Source of the DNA: a bacterium
GTDB taxonomy: Bacteria > Chloroflexota > Dehalococcoidia > Tepidiformales > Tepidiformaceae
Assembly (NCBI GenBank): GCA_003577245.1
Contig: QEVS01000004.1
Coordinates: forward strand, 62,001-126,000
DNA: 64,000 nucleotides
Reading direction: 5' to 3'
This document shows positions 45,263 through 54,667 of the stretch, one piece after another. Each line of letters begins with the position of its first letter. Position 1 is the stretch's first letter. The position numbers and the translations under genes were made by a program. The notes beneath the pieces were generated by a model. It worked only from the letters and a program-made list of their open reading frames with translations, had not been told where the DNA came from and did not search any database.

Positions 45263-47569
45263 ATGGCCGGAGCGTTTGCAGGCGTTCGCATCCTCGATTT
45301 CACCCAGGGCATTGCCGGGCCCATGGCGTGCATGATCATGGCCGACCACGGCGCCGAAGTAGTGAAGGTGGAACAGCCCGCGGGCGACGCATTCAAGGAC
45401 CACCCCGGCTACATCACCTGGAACCGCAACAAGACGGTGGTCCGGCTCGACCTTCGCACATACGAGGGGCTCCACGCTGCACGCGAACTGCTGGCCACGG
45501 CCGCTGCCGCCGTCTTCGACCACCGCCCCGGCGAGCTCGAACGGCTGGGACTCGATTCGGCCACGCTCTGCGCCGCCAACCCCGGGCTCCTGCACGCATG
45601 GCTGCCGCCGTACGGCCGCGAGGGGCGCTGGAGCCAGCTCCCCGCCAACGACGCTCTCCTCTCGGCGTTGACAGGCGTGGCCTTCCTGCAGTTCAGCTAC
45701 GAAGACATGCCCGTGCAACTGGTCACGCCCCAGCTCGCCTACGCCCAGGCCATGGTGGGGGCCGCCGCCATTGGCGCCGGGCTCTACGAGCGCACAAGGT
45801 CGGGGAAGGGGCAGGCGCTCATGGTCAGCGGCCTCCACGGGACCTGCGCCGTCGAAAGCGGTGGCGCCATCCGCGCGGGCGAAGTCTTCCGCGTGGGCAC
45901 CAACAGCAGCCGCGGGGGCATCCCCAACTACCGCCTCTACCAGTGCGCCGATGGAAAATGGTTCTTCCTGGGGACCCTTACGCCCCAGTTCTTCCTGAAG
46001 GCCCTTGAAGTCACCGGCACGCTCGACATCATCACCATGCCCGGCATCGATGGCGACTTCACCAACCTCCTGCTGCCGGCGAACATCCCGGCGGTGGCAG
46101 CACGGCTCGATGCGGTCTTCGCGGAGAAGCCCCGCGACGAGTGGATGCGACTGCTCGGCGAGGCCGGGGTGCCGAAGGGCCCCGTGGGCACGCGCGAGGA
46201 GTGGTTCGCGGGCGAGACCGTGGCCGCCAACGGCATGCGCATCGAGATGGAGCACCCGACGCTGGGAGCGGTCACCATGCCCGGCGTTTCCGTGAAGCTC
46301 TCGAATACGCCGGGCGAAGTCCGCCACCTGGCGCGCCCGGCGAAGGTGGAAGAGCTCGCACCTCCCGCCGCCCTGCCGGCCGCAGGTGCGGACGCCGCCA
46401 TTGGGGAGGGACCGCTGGCCGGCGTGCGCGTGCTCGACCTCGGCGCTTTCATTGCCGGGACTTTTGCGCCCACCATCCTGGGCAACTTCGGCGCCGACAT
46501 CCTCAAGGTCGAACCCTTCGATGGAGACGCTTTCCGCACCTACGGGCTCATCTTCATCGGCCACAACAGGGGCAAGCGCAGCCTGGCGCTCGACCTGAAG
46601 TCCCCCGAGGGCAGAGAGCTCCTCTACGACCTGGTGCGAGAGTGCGATGTCGTGCTCGACAACTACCGGCTGGGTGTTCGCGAAAGGCTGGGAATCGATT
46701 ACGCGACGCTGGCGAAGATCAATCCCCGCATCATCAGCTGCTCGGTGACAGGGTACGGTCCTGAGGGCCCGCTCGCCACCGACCCGGGGTTCGACCCGCT
46801 TGTGCAGGCGCGTAGCGGCATGATGGCCGCCCAGGGGGGCGACGATGAGCCGGTCTTCCACCAGGTCCCCGTGAACGACACCGCGACGGCGATGATGGCC
46901 GCCTTCGGCATCATCGCGGCCCTGCGAGCGCGCGAAGTCACCGGCCGCGGGCAGAACGTGGAAACCTGCCTCACCAACCAGAGCATCCTCTGCCAGTCGG
47001 GCGAGCTCACGCAGTACGAAGGGCGCAGGCCGAACCCGGTGGGCGCCCGCGACTGCCCCGGCGTGGGCGCCCTGCAGCGCTTCTACCGTTGTGGCGACGG
47101 CGAATGGCTGGCCATCGCCGCTTCCGAACCCGGGCACTTCCAGCAGCTTGCCGCCGCCCTCGGGCACCCCGAATGGGCCGGCCGCATGACGGCCGAACAG
47201 GCCCTCGCCGAGCCGGCGGGCTCGCGCCTTGCGGAAGACATCGCCGCTGCCCTCAGCGGCTTCACGCGCGACGACGCCCTCGATCGCCTCTGCACCCGCC
47301 ACGTGCCGGCAGCCCCCGCGCTCCGGGTGGAGCAGATCTTCTCCGACCCCTTCCTGGCCGCGAACGGCTTTCTCGATGAGTACGACCACCCGCAGTTCGG
47401 CCCAATTGCCGGCGTGCGGGGGTATGCCGAGTGGAGCCGCACACCGGGAGGCTTCCGCGGGCGGGCGCCGCTCGTGGGCGAGCACAGCATCGAAATCCTG
47501 CGCGAACTCGGCATCGATGAGGGCCGGATCGAGTCGCTCGTAGCCGCGGGGGTCGTGAGGCAGGGCTGA
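45263..47569 (+). CDS. Tandem CaiB/BaiF-type (family III) CoA transferase
   Basis: 768 residues with two family III domains in one chain. Domain 1: AGVRILDFTQGIAGPMACMIMADHGAEVVKVE. Domain 2 (~390 on): AGVRVLDLGAFIAGTFAPTILGNFGADILKVE, NRGKRSLALDLKSPEGREL, SCSVTGYGPEGPLATDPGFDPLVQARSGMM with the catalytic Asp in GFD. In domain 1 the matching site reads LPANDALLSALTG, with Asp retained but poor context. The family moves CoA between acids. Double-domain forms occur in actinobacteria and Chloroflexota. Substrate unknown. Confidence 0.9.
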   Translation: MAGAFAGVRILDFTQGIAGPMACMIMADHGAEVVKVEQPAGDAFKDHPGYITWNRNKTVVRLDLRTYEGLHAARELLATAAAAVFDHRPGELERLGLDSATLCAANPGLLHAWLPPYGREGRWSQLPANDALLSALTGVAFLQFSYEDMPVQLVTPQLAYAQAMVGAAAIGAGLYERTRSGKGQALMVSGLHGTCAVESGGAIRAGEVFRVGTNSSRGGIPNYRLYQCADGKWFFLGTLTPQFFLKALEVTGTLDIITMPGIDGDFTNLLLPANIPAVAARLDAVFAEKPRDEWMRLLGEAGVPKGPVGTREEWFAGETVAANGMRIEMEHPTLGAVTMPGVSVKLSNTPGEVRHLARPAKVEELAPPAALPAAGADAAIGEGPLAGVRVLDLGAFIAGTFAPTILGNFGADILKVEPFDGDAFRTYGLIFIGHNRGKRSLALDLKSPEGRELLYDLVRECDVVLDNYRLGVRERLGIDYATLAKINPRIISCSVTGYGPEGPLATDPGFDPLVQARSGMMAAQGGDDEPVFHQVPVNDTATAMMAAFGIIAALRAREVTGRGQNVETCLTNQSILCQSGELTQYEGRRPNPVGARDCPGVGALQRFYRCGDGEWLAIAASEPGHFQQLAAALGHPEWAGRMTAEQALAEPAGSRLAEDIAAALSGFTRDDALDRLCTRHVPAAPALRVEQIFSDPFLAANGFLDEYDHPQFGPIAGVRGYAEWSRTPGGFRGRAPLVGEHSIEILRELGIDEGRIESLVAAGVVRQG

Positions 47570-47595
47570 CGGCCCTCGCCAGGGACCCGGCGCCG

Positions 47596-47919
47596 TCAGG
47601 GCGCGGGTTCGATGACCGCCGACATGCTCCCCTTGCATTCGGGCATGCGCGGGTCGGCGCCGAAGGCATGGATCCGCTCCTGCTGGCGCCGGGCTTCTTC
47701 GTAAGGCCCGGTCATGAGCACGGCCTGCCCCTGGCTATCGACCACACAGGCGATGGCAAAGGCCTTCTCGGCCGGGTACCCGAAAAGACGGCCGAGCATG
47801 AAGATCACGTACTCGTAAGTGTGGTGGTCGTCGTCGAGCAGGATGAGGTGGAAGGGAGGCTCCTGCTCCGCGCCCGTCTCCTCAATCACGCGCGTACCGG
47901 GGGTCGTCGAAGGCTGCAT
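47596..47919 (-). CDS. clpS: ATP-dependent Clp protease adaptor ClpS
   Basis: 107 residues. PPFHLILLDDDHHTYEYVIFMLGRLFGYPAEKAFAIACVVDSQGQAVLMTGPYEEARRQQERIHAFG matches ClpS: the DDDHHTYEYV segment (ClpS normally has NDDxTpmefV) binds N-degron residues, and the helix delivers them to ClpA/ClpC. Asp, His and Thr for N-degron contact are present. It ends 26 bp from the CaiB gene on the other strand; the histidine kinase gene follows on the same strand. Confidence 0.88.
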   Translation of the reverse strand: MQPSTTPGTRVIEETGAEQEPPFHLILLDDDHHTYEYVIFMLGRLFGYPAEKAFAIACVVDSQGQAVLMTGPYEEARRQQERIHAFGADPRMPECKGSMSAVIEPAP

Positions 47920-47934
47920 TGGCGCTGATCGTAC

Positions 47935-49797
47935 TCAGGGATGCGGCGCGAGAGGAAGGGGGGCAGCTGCGTCGAACCGTGGCCAGCAGATAGTGAAGGT
48001 GGCCCCGGCGCCCGGCTCGCTCTCAACGGTGATTGTTCCACCATGCTGCACGACGATGCCGTGCACCGTAGCCAGGCCGAGTCCCGTGCCCTTGCCCGGG
48101 GCCTTGGTGGTGAAGAACGGCTCGAAGATCCGCGTGCGGGTGAGCTCGTCCATCCCCGAGCCAGTATCTGTGATTGTGAGGACCACATAGTCACCCGGCC
48201 GGGGGACGAGGCAGTCGTTCGCAAAGGTCTCGTTGCGGCCCCGGATGGTGACAACGCCTTTGCCCTGCATGGCATCGCGGGCGTTCAGGGCAAGGTTGAC
48301 GAGCACCTGGTCGAGCTGGGCCGAATCCGCACGGATGGGCCAGAGCCCTTCGGAAAGGTCCAAATCGACCCTCACCGCATGCCCGAGCAGGGGCCGGAGG
48401 ATGGACGATAGCTCGGCGATGGCCTCGCGGAGGTCGATCCGGGTCTGGACAACGGCCTGGCTCCGGCCGAACGCCAGGAGCTGCCGCGTCATGCGAGCGG
48501 CTCTATCGGTAGCCGTCACGATCTCGGCCAGGCCTTCTCTTGCTTCGGCATCCAGGCTGCTGTTGCGGCCAAGCACCCCCGCTTCGAGCTTGATGACTCC
48601 GAGCACGTTGTTGAAGTCGTGCGCCACCCCTGCTGCCAGCCTTGCTATGGCGTCGAGCTTCTCCACCTGCAGCAGCCGCTGCTCAAGGGCATTCCGATCG
48701 GTGACGTCGACCGCAATCCCGAGCACGCACGTTTCGCCGTTGACAAGCATGGTCTCGGCGAAGTTGAGCGTGTCGTATTCCCGCCCCGTGCGCGAGCGGA
48801 AGCGCAATGGGAAATCGTGAACCTGCCCTTCGGCCCGGATCGCCTGCCCGATGGCTCGCCGTTCCTCTTCGATGGGCCAGAACGCCTCCGTCGTTAGCTT
48901 CGCCACCACCTCGTCGCGTTCGCACCCGCAAAGGGCGAGGAAGGCCGCGTTCGCCTCGGTGAGGATGCCGTCGCTATCCCTGATCAGCGCCGTGGCCAGG
49001 GGGCTCAGTTCGAAGATGCGGCTGAAGCGCTCCGTCAGCGCCTCCATCTCGGCACGGTTGCGAACGCTCTCGGTGACATCGCGGTAATGGATGACGAGCA
49101 CCGTACCCGCGGCGTCGTCGTGGACTGCCTTTCCCGCGGTCTCGCAGTAGCGCCATTCTCCCAGGGCGTGCCGGAAGCGGAAGATGCCCGATTCGACCTG
49201 GTCCGAGCTGGTGAACGCCCTGCCCATGGAGGCCAGCGCCAGCGCGCGGTCGTCGGGGTGCAGCAGTTCGAGCAGGCTCCTGTTCCGGAGCTCCTCCGGG
49301 GGATAGCCAGTGATGGTCTCCGCCGAGGGGCTGGCATAGAGGATATTCCCCTGCACATCGACAACCCCCACCGCGTCAAACGAAAGGGTCGACAGCAGCG
49401 CCCGGGCGCCCTCATCCGGGTTCGCGAACGAGGCTGCGCCGGGCGGATCGGCGCGCTGCATCACCATGACGAGGGCATGTGGTTCCCCGTCGATGGTGAC
49501 CAGGTTGCAGGTCTTGAGCACCTCAATCTCGGCGCCATCGCCGCTCTGGAACCTGGCGGCCACCGGGTTCCGGGGGGTGGGCGCCGCACCGGGGACCGGG
49601 CTTTCTGGCATGAGCGAGCGCGGGAAAGGCGCCCCGGGTACTGCCGCCCGGTCGAGGCCGAGCAGGGCCAGGAGCGGCTCGTTCGCGGCCCGCACCTGCC
49701 ACGCCGGGAGCGAGACGAGCGCCGCTGGGGCCGGGCTAAGCTCAATGAGCCGCACAACCTCTTCGAGAACTCCCGCCGGCCCGGGAATGCTGCGCAC
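47935..49797 (-). CDS. PAS-domain sensor histidine kinase
   Basis: 620 residues from GTG 49797 (GGGAG upstream); starts are uncertain because the frame is open far upstream. Three PAS-like domains (about 20-130, 140-265, 275-390), then HisKA with VAHDFNNVLGVIKLEAGVL (His ~405) and HATPase with DQVLVNLALNARDAMQGKG, DTGSGMDELTR, FEPFFTTKAPGKGTGLGL. This is the HDFNN kinase group, which phosphorylates response regulators (none in the locus). No membrane segment is visible, so it senses inside the cell. Confidence 0.85.
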   Translation of the reverse strand: MRSIPGPAGVLEEVVRLIELSPAPAALVSLPAWQVRAANEPLLALLGLDRAAVPGAPFPRSLMPESPVPGAAPTPRNPVAARFQSGDGAEIEVLKTCNLVTIDGEPHALVMVMQRADPPGAASFANPDEGARALLSTLSFDAVGVVDVQGNILYASPSAETITGYPPEELRNRSLLELLHPDDRALALASMGRAFTSSDQVESGIFRFRHALGEWRYCETAGKAVHDDAAGTVLVIHYRDVTESVRNRAEMEALTERFSRIFELSPLATALIRDSDGILTEANAAFLALCGCERDEVVAKLTTEAFWPIEEERRAIGQAIRAEGQVHDFPLRFRSRTGREYDTLNFAETMLVNGETCVLGIAVDVTDRNALEQRLLQVEKLDAIARLAAGVAHDFNNVLGVIKLEAGVLGRNSSLDAEAREGLAEIVTATDRAARMTRQLLAFGRSQAVVQTRIDLREAIAELSSILRPLLGHAVRVDLDLSEGLWPIRADSAQLDQVLVNLALNARDAMQGKGVVTIRGRNETFANDCLVPRPGDYVVLTITDTGSGMDELTRTRIFEPFFTTKAPGKGTGLGLATVHGIVVQHGGTITVESEPGAGATFTICWPRFDAAAPLPLAPHP

Positions 49798-49931
49798 TTC
49801 GCGTTTCTCCCGCGCCGCCAGGCTCCGTTCCCACCGACGGGCAGCGCGAGCCCGGATTATGGCACGTTCATCCGGCGATGTGTAGCTGCCTGTCCCGGAA
49901 GAGTTGTGACATCGCTGAGGGGGTTCGCCCG

Positions 49932-52673
49932 TCAGGCCACCCTGAGGTGGGGAGCGACGACGAGCCGGGCGCGGCCCGCCTGCTTGGCCGTGTAAAGGGC
50001 GGCGTCGGCTTCTTCGTAGACCTGGGCCAGGGCGTCCTCGCGCGTGTACCGGCCCAGCCGCCACGGCGCCAGGCCGGCACTCATCGTCACCATCACCTCT
50101 TCGCCCCCGGGGAGCGAGATGGGTGCCGCAGCCACCGCAGCCAGCGCCTCCTCGCACATGATGCGCGCCGCATCGAGCGAGCAGGCGAACTGGATGGCGA
50201 ACTCCTCGCCGCCGACGCGCCCCAGGGTGGCCTCCCTGAGGGCGCCTTCGAGGCGAAGCGAAACCTCGGCGAGCACGGCATCGCCGGCGGGATGCCCCCA
50301 CGTGTCATTGATTCGCTTGAAGTGATCGATGTCGAACAGGGCCACCGCCTTGCCTCGCTGCGCCAGGGCAGCTTTGAACCAGGCGCGCCGGTTCAGGAGC
50401 CCGGTCAACATGTCGTGATTCGCCGCGTACTCCGCCTCCGCGCGCAGCGTGTCGAGCTCAGCCGCCTGCTCCGTGAGAACTCGCGCGTGCTCTTCCAGGA
50501 TCTGGAGCATCGCGGCCTGTTCCTCTTCCGCACGTACCAGGCCGGTCACGTCGCGGACCACCGAGTAGGCCTCGCCGCCGATCACGGGTGAGGTGTTCCA
50601 CGAGAGCCAGCGAGCCTCGCCGCCGGCCGTCAGGAACATCGTTCGCACGTCGCTGAGCGCCTCACCATCGAGGGTCTTCAGGGCGTCGTCGATCACCTTC
50701 TGGCGGTAATCGGGGTGAGCGAAGCGCATCACCGTGCGCCCGAGCATCTTTTCCTTCGGATAGCCGAGGACCCGCTCCCAGGCCGGGTTCAGGCGCACGA
50801 AACGCGCCTCCAGGTCGGTGACCGCGAGCATGTCGGTGGAGAGCTCGAAGTAGCGGTCGCGTTCTGCTTCCGCGCGCTTGCGCTCGGTGATGTCGCGCAC
50901 GGTGCCCTGGATCGCAATCCGGTCGGCGCCCTCGCCGAAGACGAGCGACGCCGTGAGGGCCACCGTTACAGGCGAACCGTCCTTGCGCCGCAGGTCGGTC
51001 TCAAAGTCCTCCAGCGATTCGCCATGCAGGACGCGCGCCAGCATGGCGAGGGCCGCATCGGCGCTGGCGAAAATGGCGCCGGCGTTGGTGCCGAGAAGCT
51101 CCTCGTGCCCGTAGCCAAGAAGCCGCTGCACCGACGGGCTCACCATCGTTATGACGCCGTCCTCATCGGTCTTATAGAAAACGTCGCGCAGCTGCTGGAA
51201 GGTTGTGCGATAGCGCTCTTCGCTCTCGCGAAGTGCGGCCTCCGCCGCCTTCCTCCCGGTGATATCGACGTAGTACCCGTAGGCGGCGCGCTTGCCGCGA
51301 TAGTCCAGCGAGACCAGGTTCTCCATGACCCAGCGCACTTCGCCCGCGCTGGTGCGGATGCGGTACTCGTAGGTACCCGTGGCCTGTCCCTTCAACATCC
51401 GCACCGCACTCTCGCGCACGAGCTCGCGTTCTTCCGGGATCACGAGCTCGAGCGGGTTGGTGCCCAGCACCTCATCGGCGCTGTATCCGGTGAACTCCGT
51501 GAAGCACGGGTTCACGTACTGGAAGGCGCCATCCTGCGCGATGTAGATGCCGATCGGCGCCCTTTCGGCAAGCGTTTGAAAGCGCTCTTCGGCGAGCTTG
51601 CGTTCGGTCACGTCGCGGAGCGTGCCCGTGAATTTCCGTTCGCCGGCGACCCACATTTCGCTCAGGGTCATCTCCACGGGGAAGGCCGTCCCGTCCCTCC
51701 GCCGGGCCACGGTCTCCCGGCGGAGGCCGGTGATCCTGGGCATGCCCGCCGCGAAGGAGTCGGCGAAGGTGCCGGCATTCCCTTCACCGAATGCGGCCGG
51801 CAGGAGCAGTGCGGCCTTTGTCCCCAGCACCTCAATGGCTTCAAAGCCGAACATCTGCTCGGCCGCCGGGTTGAACGATTCGACTGCCCCGGCGCCGTCG
51901 ATCACAACGATGCCATCGCCCGCCGCCTCGACAATGGCGTGGAGCCGCTCCTCGTTCGCGTGGAGAATCTCCTCCGCCACGCGGCTGCCGGTGATGTCGC
52001 GAGTAGCGCCCACCAGGCGCCGGCATCGGCCGCTGGCGTCGAAGAGCGGTGTCAGGCTGGTCTGCAGCACCGTTCGCCGCGAGCGGAAGTCCAGCTCCTC
52101 CTGGTACTCGATGGTGCAGCCGGTCTCCACGGCCTCGCGGCAGCGCCGGGTGACATTGCGGGCGGCGGCGGGCGGCAGAAAGCCGCGGGCGGTTTTCCCC
52201 ACTATCTGCCCGTCCCGCTGCCGAACAAGCGCCCGGTAGGCAAGGTTCGCGTAGCCCAGGCGCCAACGGCCATCGGCGCCCGCCTCCATCACGAAGATCG
52301 CATCCGGCGCGGCATCGAGAACAGCGCGGCAGGCAAGAGCATCCAATGAGCCGGAGCCCGTTCCCGCCTGCTGGCGATTCGCGAACAGCGCGAGCCGTGC
52401 GAGCAGGCGCGCGCGCGTCACCGGCGGCGGAAGGATGTCGTGCACGCCGGCAGCGATAAGGGCGGCCACGTCATCATCGCGGGCGTTGATGGCGAGCACC
52501 GGGATGGCGGCTTCAGAGCAGGCTGCGATGGCCGTGGCCGGCCCCATCGCCACATCGGCGACGGCCACGTCCGCGGGTTCGCCCCCCGCGGCGAGCTGGT
52601 GCCCACCGTCGAGAATCCACGCCGCGACCGGTTCGCGCCCGGCATCGGCGGCGGCGCAAAGCTGGACCTTCAA
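49932..52673 (-). CDS. Diguanylate cyclase with receiver-like and multiple PAS domains
   Basis: 913 residues from TTG 52673, chosen for the GGGGGAG site five bases upstream; an ATG at 52811 would run into the divergent terminase. The start looks like a degenerate receiver (VAVADVAMGPATAIAACSEAAIPVLAI). At least five PAS/PAC repeats follow (each ending RDVT/DITGR/ERK-type). The last ~170 residues are a GGDEF domain: HDMLTGLLNRRAWFKAAL, FDIDHFKRINDTWGHPAGD, VGGEEFAIQF (active GGEEF). Makes c-di-GMP. No EAL domain is attached. Confidence 0.88.
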   Translation of the reverse strand: MKVQLCAAADAGREPVAAWILDGGHQLAAGGEPADVAVADVAMGPATAIAACSEAAIPVLAINARDDDVAALIAAGVHDILPPPVTRARLLARLALFANRQQAGTGSGSLDALACRAVLDAAPDAIFVMEAGADGRWRLGYANLAYRALVRQRDGQIVGKTARGFLPPAAARNVTRRCREAVETGCTIEYQEELDFRSRRTVLQTSLTPLFDASGRCRRLVGATRDITGSRVAEEILHANEERLHAIVEAAGDGIVVIDGAGAVESFNPAAEQMFGFEAIEVLGTKAALLLPAAFGEGNAGTFADSFAAGMPRITGLRRETVARRRDGTAFPVEMTLSEMWVAGERKFTGTLRDVTERKLAEERFQTLAERAPIGIYIAQDGAFQYVNPCFTEFTGYSADEVLGTNPLELVIPEERELVRESAVRMLKGQATGTYEYRIRTSAGEVRWVMENLVSLDYRGKRAAYGYYVDITGRKAAEAALRESEERYRTTFQQLRDVFYKTDEDGVITMVSPSVQRLLGYGHEELLGTNAGAIFASADAALAMLARVLHGESLEDFETDLRRKDGSPVTVALTASLVFGEGADRIAIQGTVRDITERKRAEAERDRYFELSTDMLAVTDLEARFVRLNPAWERVLGYPKEKMLGRTVMRFAHPDYRQKVIDDALKTLDGEALSDVRTMFLTAGGEARWLSWNTSPVIGGEAYSVVRDVTGLVRAEEEQAAMLQILEEHARVLTEQAAELDTLRAEAEYAANHDMLTGLLNRRAWFKAALAQRGKAVALFDIDHFKRINDTWGHPAGDAVLAEVSLRLEGALREATLGRVGGEEFAIQFACSLDAARIMCEEALAAVAAAPISLPGGEEVMVTMSAGLAPWRLGRYTREDALAQVYEEADAALYTAKQAGRARLVVAPHLRVA

Positions 52674-52788
52674 GCTGGCTCCCCCTCGCGGAGTCCTATC
52701 CCTACTGCTATGTAATCGGCAGCCGCGGAGGAATTCGGAGTGCCTGGAGGGCATCGGAGACGCCGTTCTCCGGTGGCAGCCTCTACGC

Positions 52789-54153
52789 ATGACGCAACGT
52801 GAACCGGCCACGCGCCTGCTCGCTCCCGCAGCTCGCGCGCCCTTCCTGCGGGCCTACCAGGCCCGTACGCTGCTTGGCCTCCTCCGCGGGGCCCAGACCG
52901 CAAGGGGAGCCACGTTCACGGTCATGTTCCCTCGCCAGTCGGGCAAGAACGAAGTCGCGGCCGCTCTCGTAGCCTGCCTGCTCTGGACGAATGCCGCCCG
53001 GGGCGGGTCCGTGGTCGTCTGCGCGCCCGCCTTCAGGCCCCAGTCGCGCATCAGCATCGAGCGCACGCGGGAGGCGCTCGCTGCCCTTGCGCCGCTTGCC
53101 CCACCGGGGGTGCAGGCACGGACGGCAGGGAACGTCATCACGTTCGGCCGTGCCCGGGCGGTCTTCCTGAGCGCCGCCGTGGGAGCGCACGTCGCCGGGC
53201 ACACCGCCTCGCTGGGCCTCATTGCCGATGAGGCCCAGGAGATCGAGGCCACGTGGTTCGACCGCCAGTTCCGGCCAATGGCCGCCTCCACGGGCGCGCC
53301 GACGGCTCTCTTCGGGACTCCCTGGGATGGGACAACCCTGCTCGAACGGGCCGTCGCCGCCAACCGCGAGCACGATGCCCGTGGCGGGGCCGTTCGCCTC
53401 CATCACGAGGTGAGCTGGCGCGAGGTGGCGGCCTCGCTCCCCGCATACGGGGACTATGTGCGTTACGAGCGCAACCGGCTCGGCCCCAACCACCCGCTCT
53501 ACCTGAGCCAGTACGAGCTCGTGGCCTCGGACGCCGCAGGCCGATTGCTGTCTCCCGGCCAGCTCGCGCTCATTGAAGGGAGTCACCCGCGTGAGTGCAC
53601 ACCCCGGCCGGGCGAGCGCTACGCCGGCGGGCTCGATCTTGGCGGCGAGGGCTAGGGAGCCGACGCCACCGTGCTCTCGGTCGCGCGCCTTACCGGCAAC
53701 GGCAGCGAAGTGGTCGAGCTGGCAACGTGGCGTGGAGCGCCGTTCGAGACCGTCCTTCGGGAGGTGACGGCGCTCGCCCGCCGCTGGCGGCTCGATCGCC
53801 TGACTGTTGATGCAACCGGTCTCGGCGCGCCACTGGCACGGAGCCTTGAGTCCGCGCTCGGCCCGCGCGTGGAGCCGTTCGTTTTCACGGCACAATCAAA
53901 GTCGGCGCTCGGATTCTCGCTGCTGGCGGCAGTCGAGACGGGCCGCTTCACGCTCTTTGCCGATGACGGGAGCGCGGAGGCGGCATCGTGCCGGGCCGAG
54001 CTCCGCGCATGCCGTGCGTCGTACCGGGGCGGGCGGCTCTGGTGGTGGGGCGAAGGACAGAACGACGACTACGTGGCCAGCCTGGCGCTCTGCCAGCACG
54101 CCGCCGAAACGGCAGGGAGCCCGCGCCTGGCTGTGGGGCGCCCGCGCGATTGA
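52789..54153 (+). pseudogene. Phage terminase large subunit with an in-frame TAG
   Basis: From ATG 52789 to 54153 there is one reading frame of 454 codons broken only by TAG at 53653 (codon 289). The ATPase half has Walker A (FPRQSGKNEVAA, ~47-58) and Walker B (LIADEAQEIEATWFDRQF, ~143). The RNase H-like nuclease half has YAGGLDLGGEG[stop]GADATVLSV, VDATGLGAPL and NDDYVASLALC. The break falls right after the first catalytic Asp (GLDLG). A GGGAG site overlaps the TAG, and GTG 53671 could restart translation, but without that Asp. No small terminase, portal or protease is nearby. This may be decay, readthrough or a sequencing error. Confidence 0.82.
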
Positions 54154-54157
54154 CGTG

Positions 54158-54184
54158 AAAAAGCCCGGCGCGAAAGGCCGGGCT
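54158..54184 (-). terminator. Intrinsic terminator of the small Lys/Ala-rich gene
   Basis: On the minus strand AGCCCGGC pairs with GCCGGGCT (8 bp) and is followed directly by TTTTT (plus-strand AAAAA at 54158-54162). It lies 25 bp after the stop of the gene at 54209 and just 4 bp beyond the terminase end, so it also closes off transcription toward the phage gene. Confidence 0.8.
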
Positions 54185-54208
54185 ATGGCTGCAGCGCCGG
54201 GGCGCTAC

Positions 54209-54349
54209 CTACTTCTTCGCCTTGTCGGCAGCCGTCTTGGAGGCGGCGGCGCGGGTGCCCTTCTTGGCAACCTTCTTCGCAGGCTCCGAAGCTTTTTCCT
54301 CAGACTGGGCCAGCTTCGAAAGGTCGAGATTCAGGGATGGTGCAAACAT
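54209..54349 (-). CDS. Small Lys/Ala-rich basic protein
   Basis: 46 residues, from ATG 54349 with AGGAGA upstream to TAG 54209, followed by a strong terminator, so it looks like a true single gene. MFAPSLNLDLSKLAQSEEK then Lys/Ala repeats (EPAKKVAKKGTRAAASKTAADK) resembles the basic tails of histone H1-like or ribosome/DNA-binding small proteins. Such tails bind nucleic acid. It lies between the phage terminase and tRNA-Sec. Function not known. Confidence 0.6.
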   Translation of the reverse strand: MFAPSLNLDLSKLAQSEEKASEPAKKVAKKGTRAAASKTAADKAKK

Positions 54350-54437
54350 GTCGTCTCCTCTTGCCTTCAGGGGCCAGTGTTCGTGCCCTCGAAGTCATTA
54401 TGCCAGATTTCCTTAGCGTGTGCGAAACGAAGTTCGG

Positions 54438-54535
54438 TGGCGGGAGTGCATGGGAGTCGAACCCACCCCCCGCCGCGTTTGCGACAGGGCAACCGTTTTG
54501 AAGACGGCGAGGACCACCGGGCCCCACCCACTCCC
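54438..54535 (-). tRNA. selC: tRNA-Sec(UCA)
   Basis: 98 nt on the minus strand with encoded CCA. Anticodon stem GCCGT/ACGGT with loop CTTCAAA gives anticodon UCA, which reads UGA. A very long variable arm (CCCTGTCGC...GCGGCGGGG) and an acceptor arm that is long for a tRNA (seven Watson-Crick pairs GGGAGTG/CACTCCC plus an eighth G-G mismatch) mark it as selenocysteine tRNA. T-arm GTGGG-TTCGACT-CCCAT. No selA, selB or selD gene is in the window. Its use is shown by the UGA-containing gene at 11.8-12.7 kb. Confidence 0.92.
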
Positions 54536-54667
54536 ACTCGGCTCTGATCCTACCTCCTTGCGCGTTCCCTGTGTTCTTCCAGGGAGCGAACGTGCACGTT
54601 GGGGTGCCCGGGGGTATGCGCCAGCTTGCCGAACTCGGAGACCCGCGGCATGCTCAGCCGGGCGCGA

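Noticed and set aside
53653..53655. TAG as pyrrolysine or as reassigned amber codon in the terminase
   Set aside because: TAG ends several neighbouring genes normally and no pyl genes are seen, so recoding is not supported in this window.
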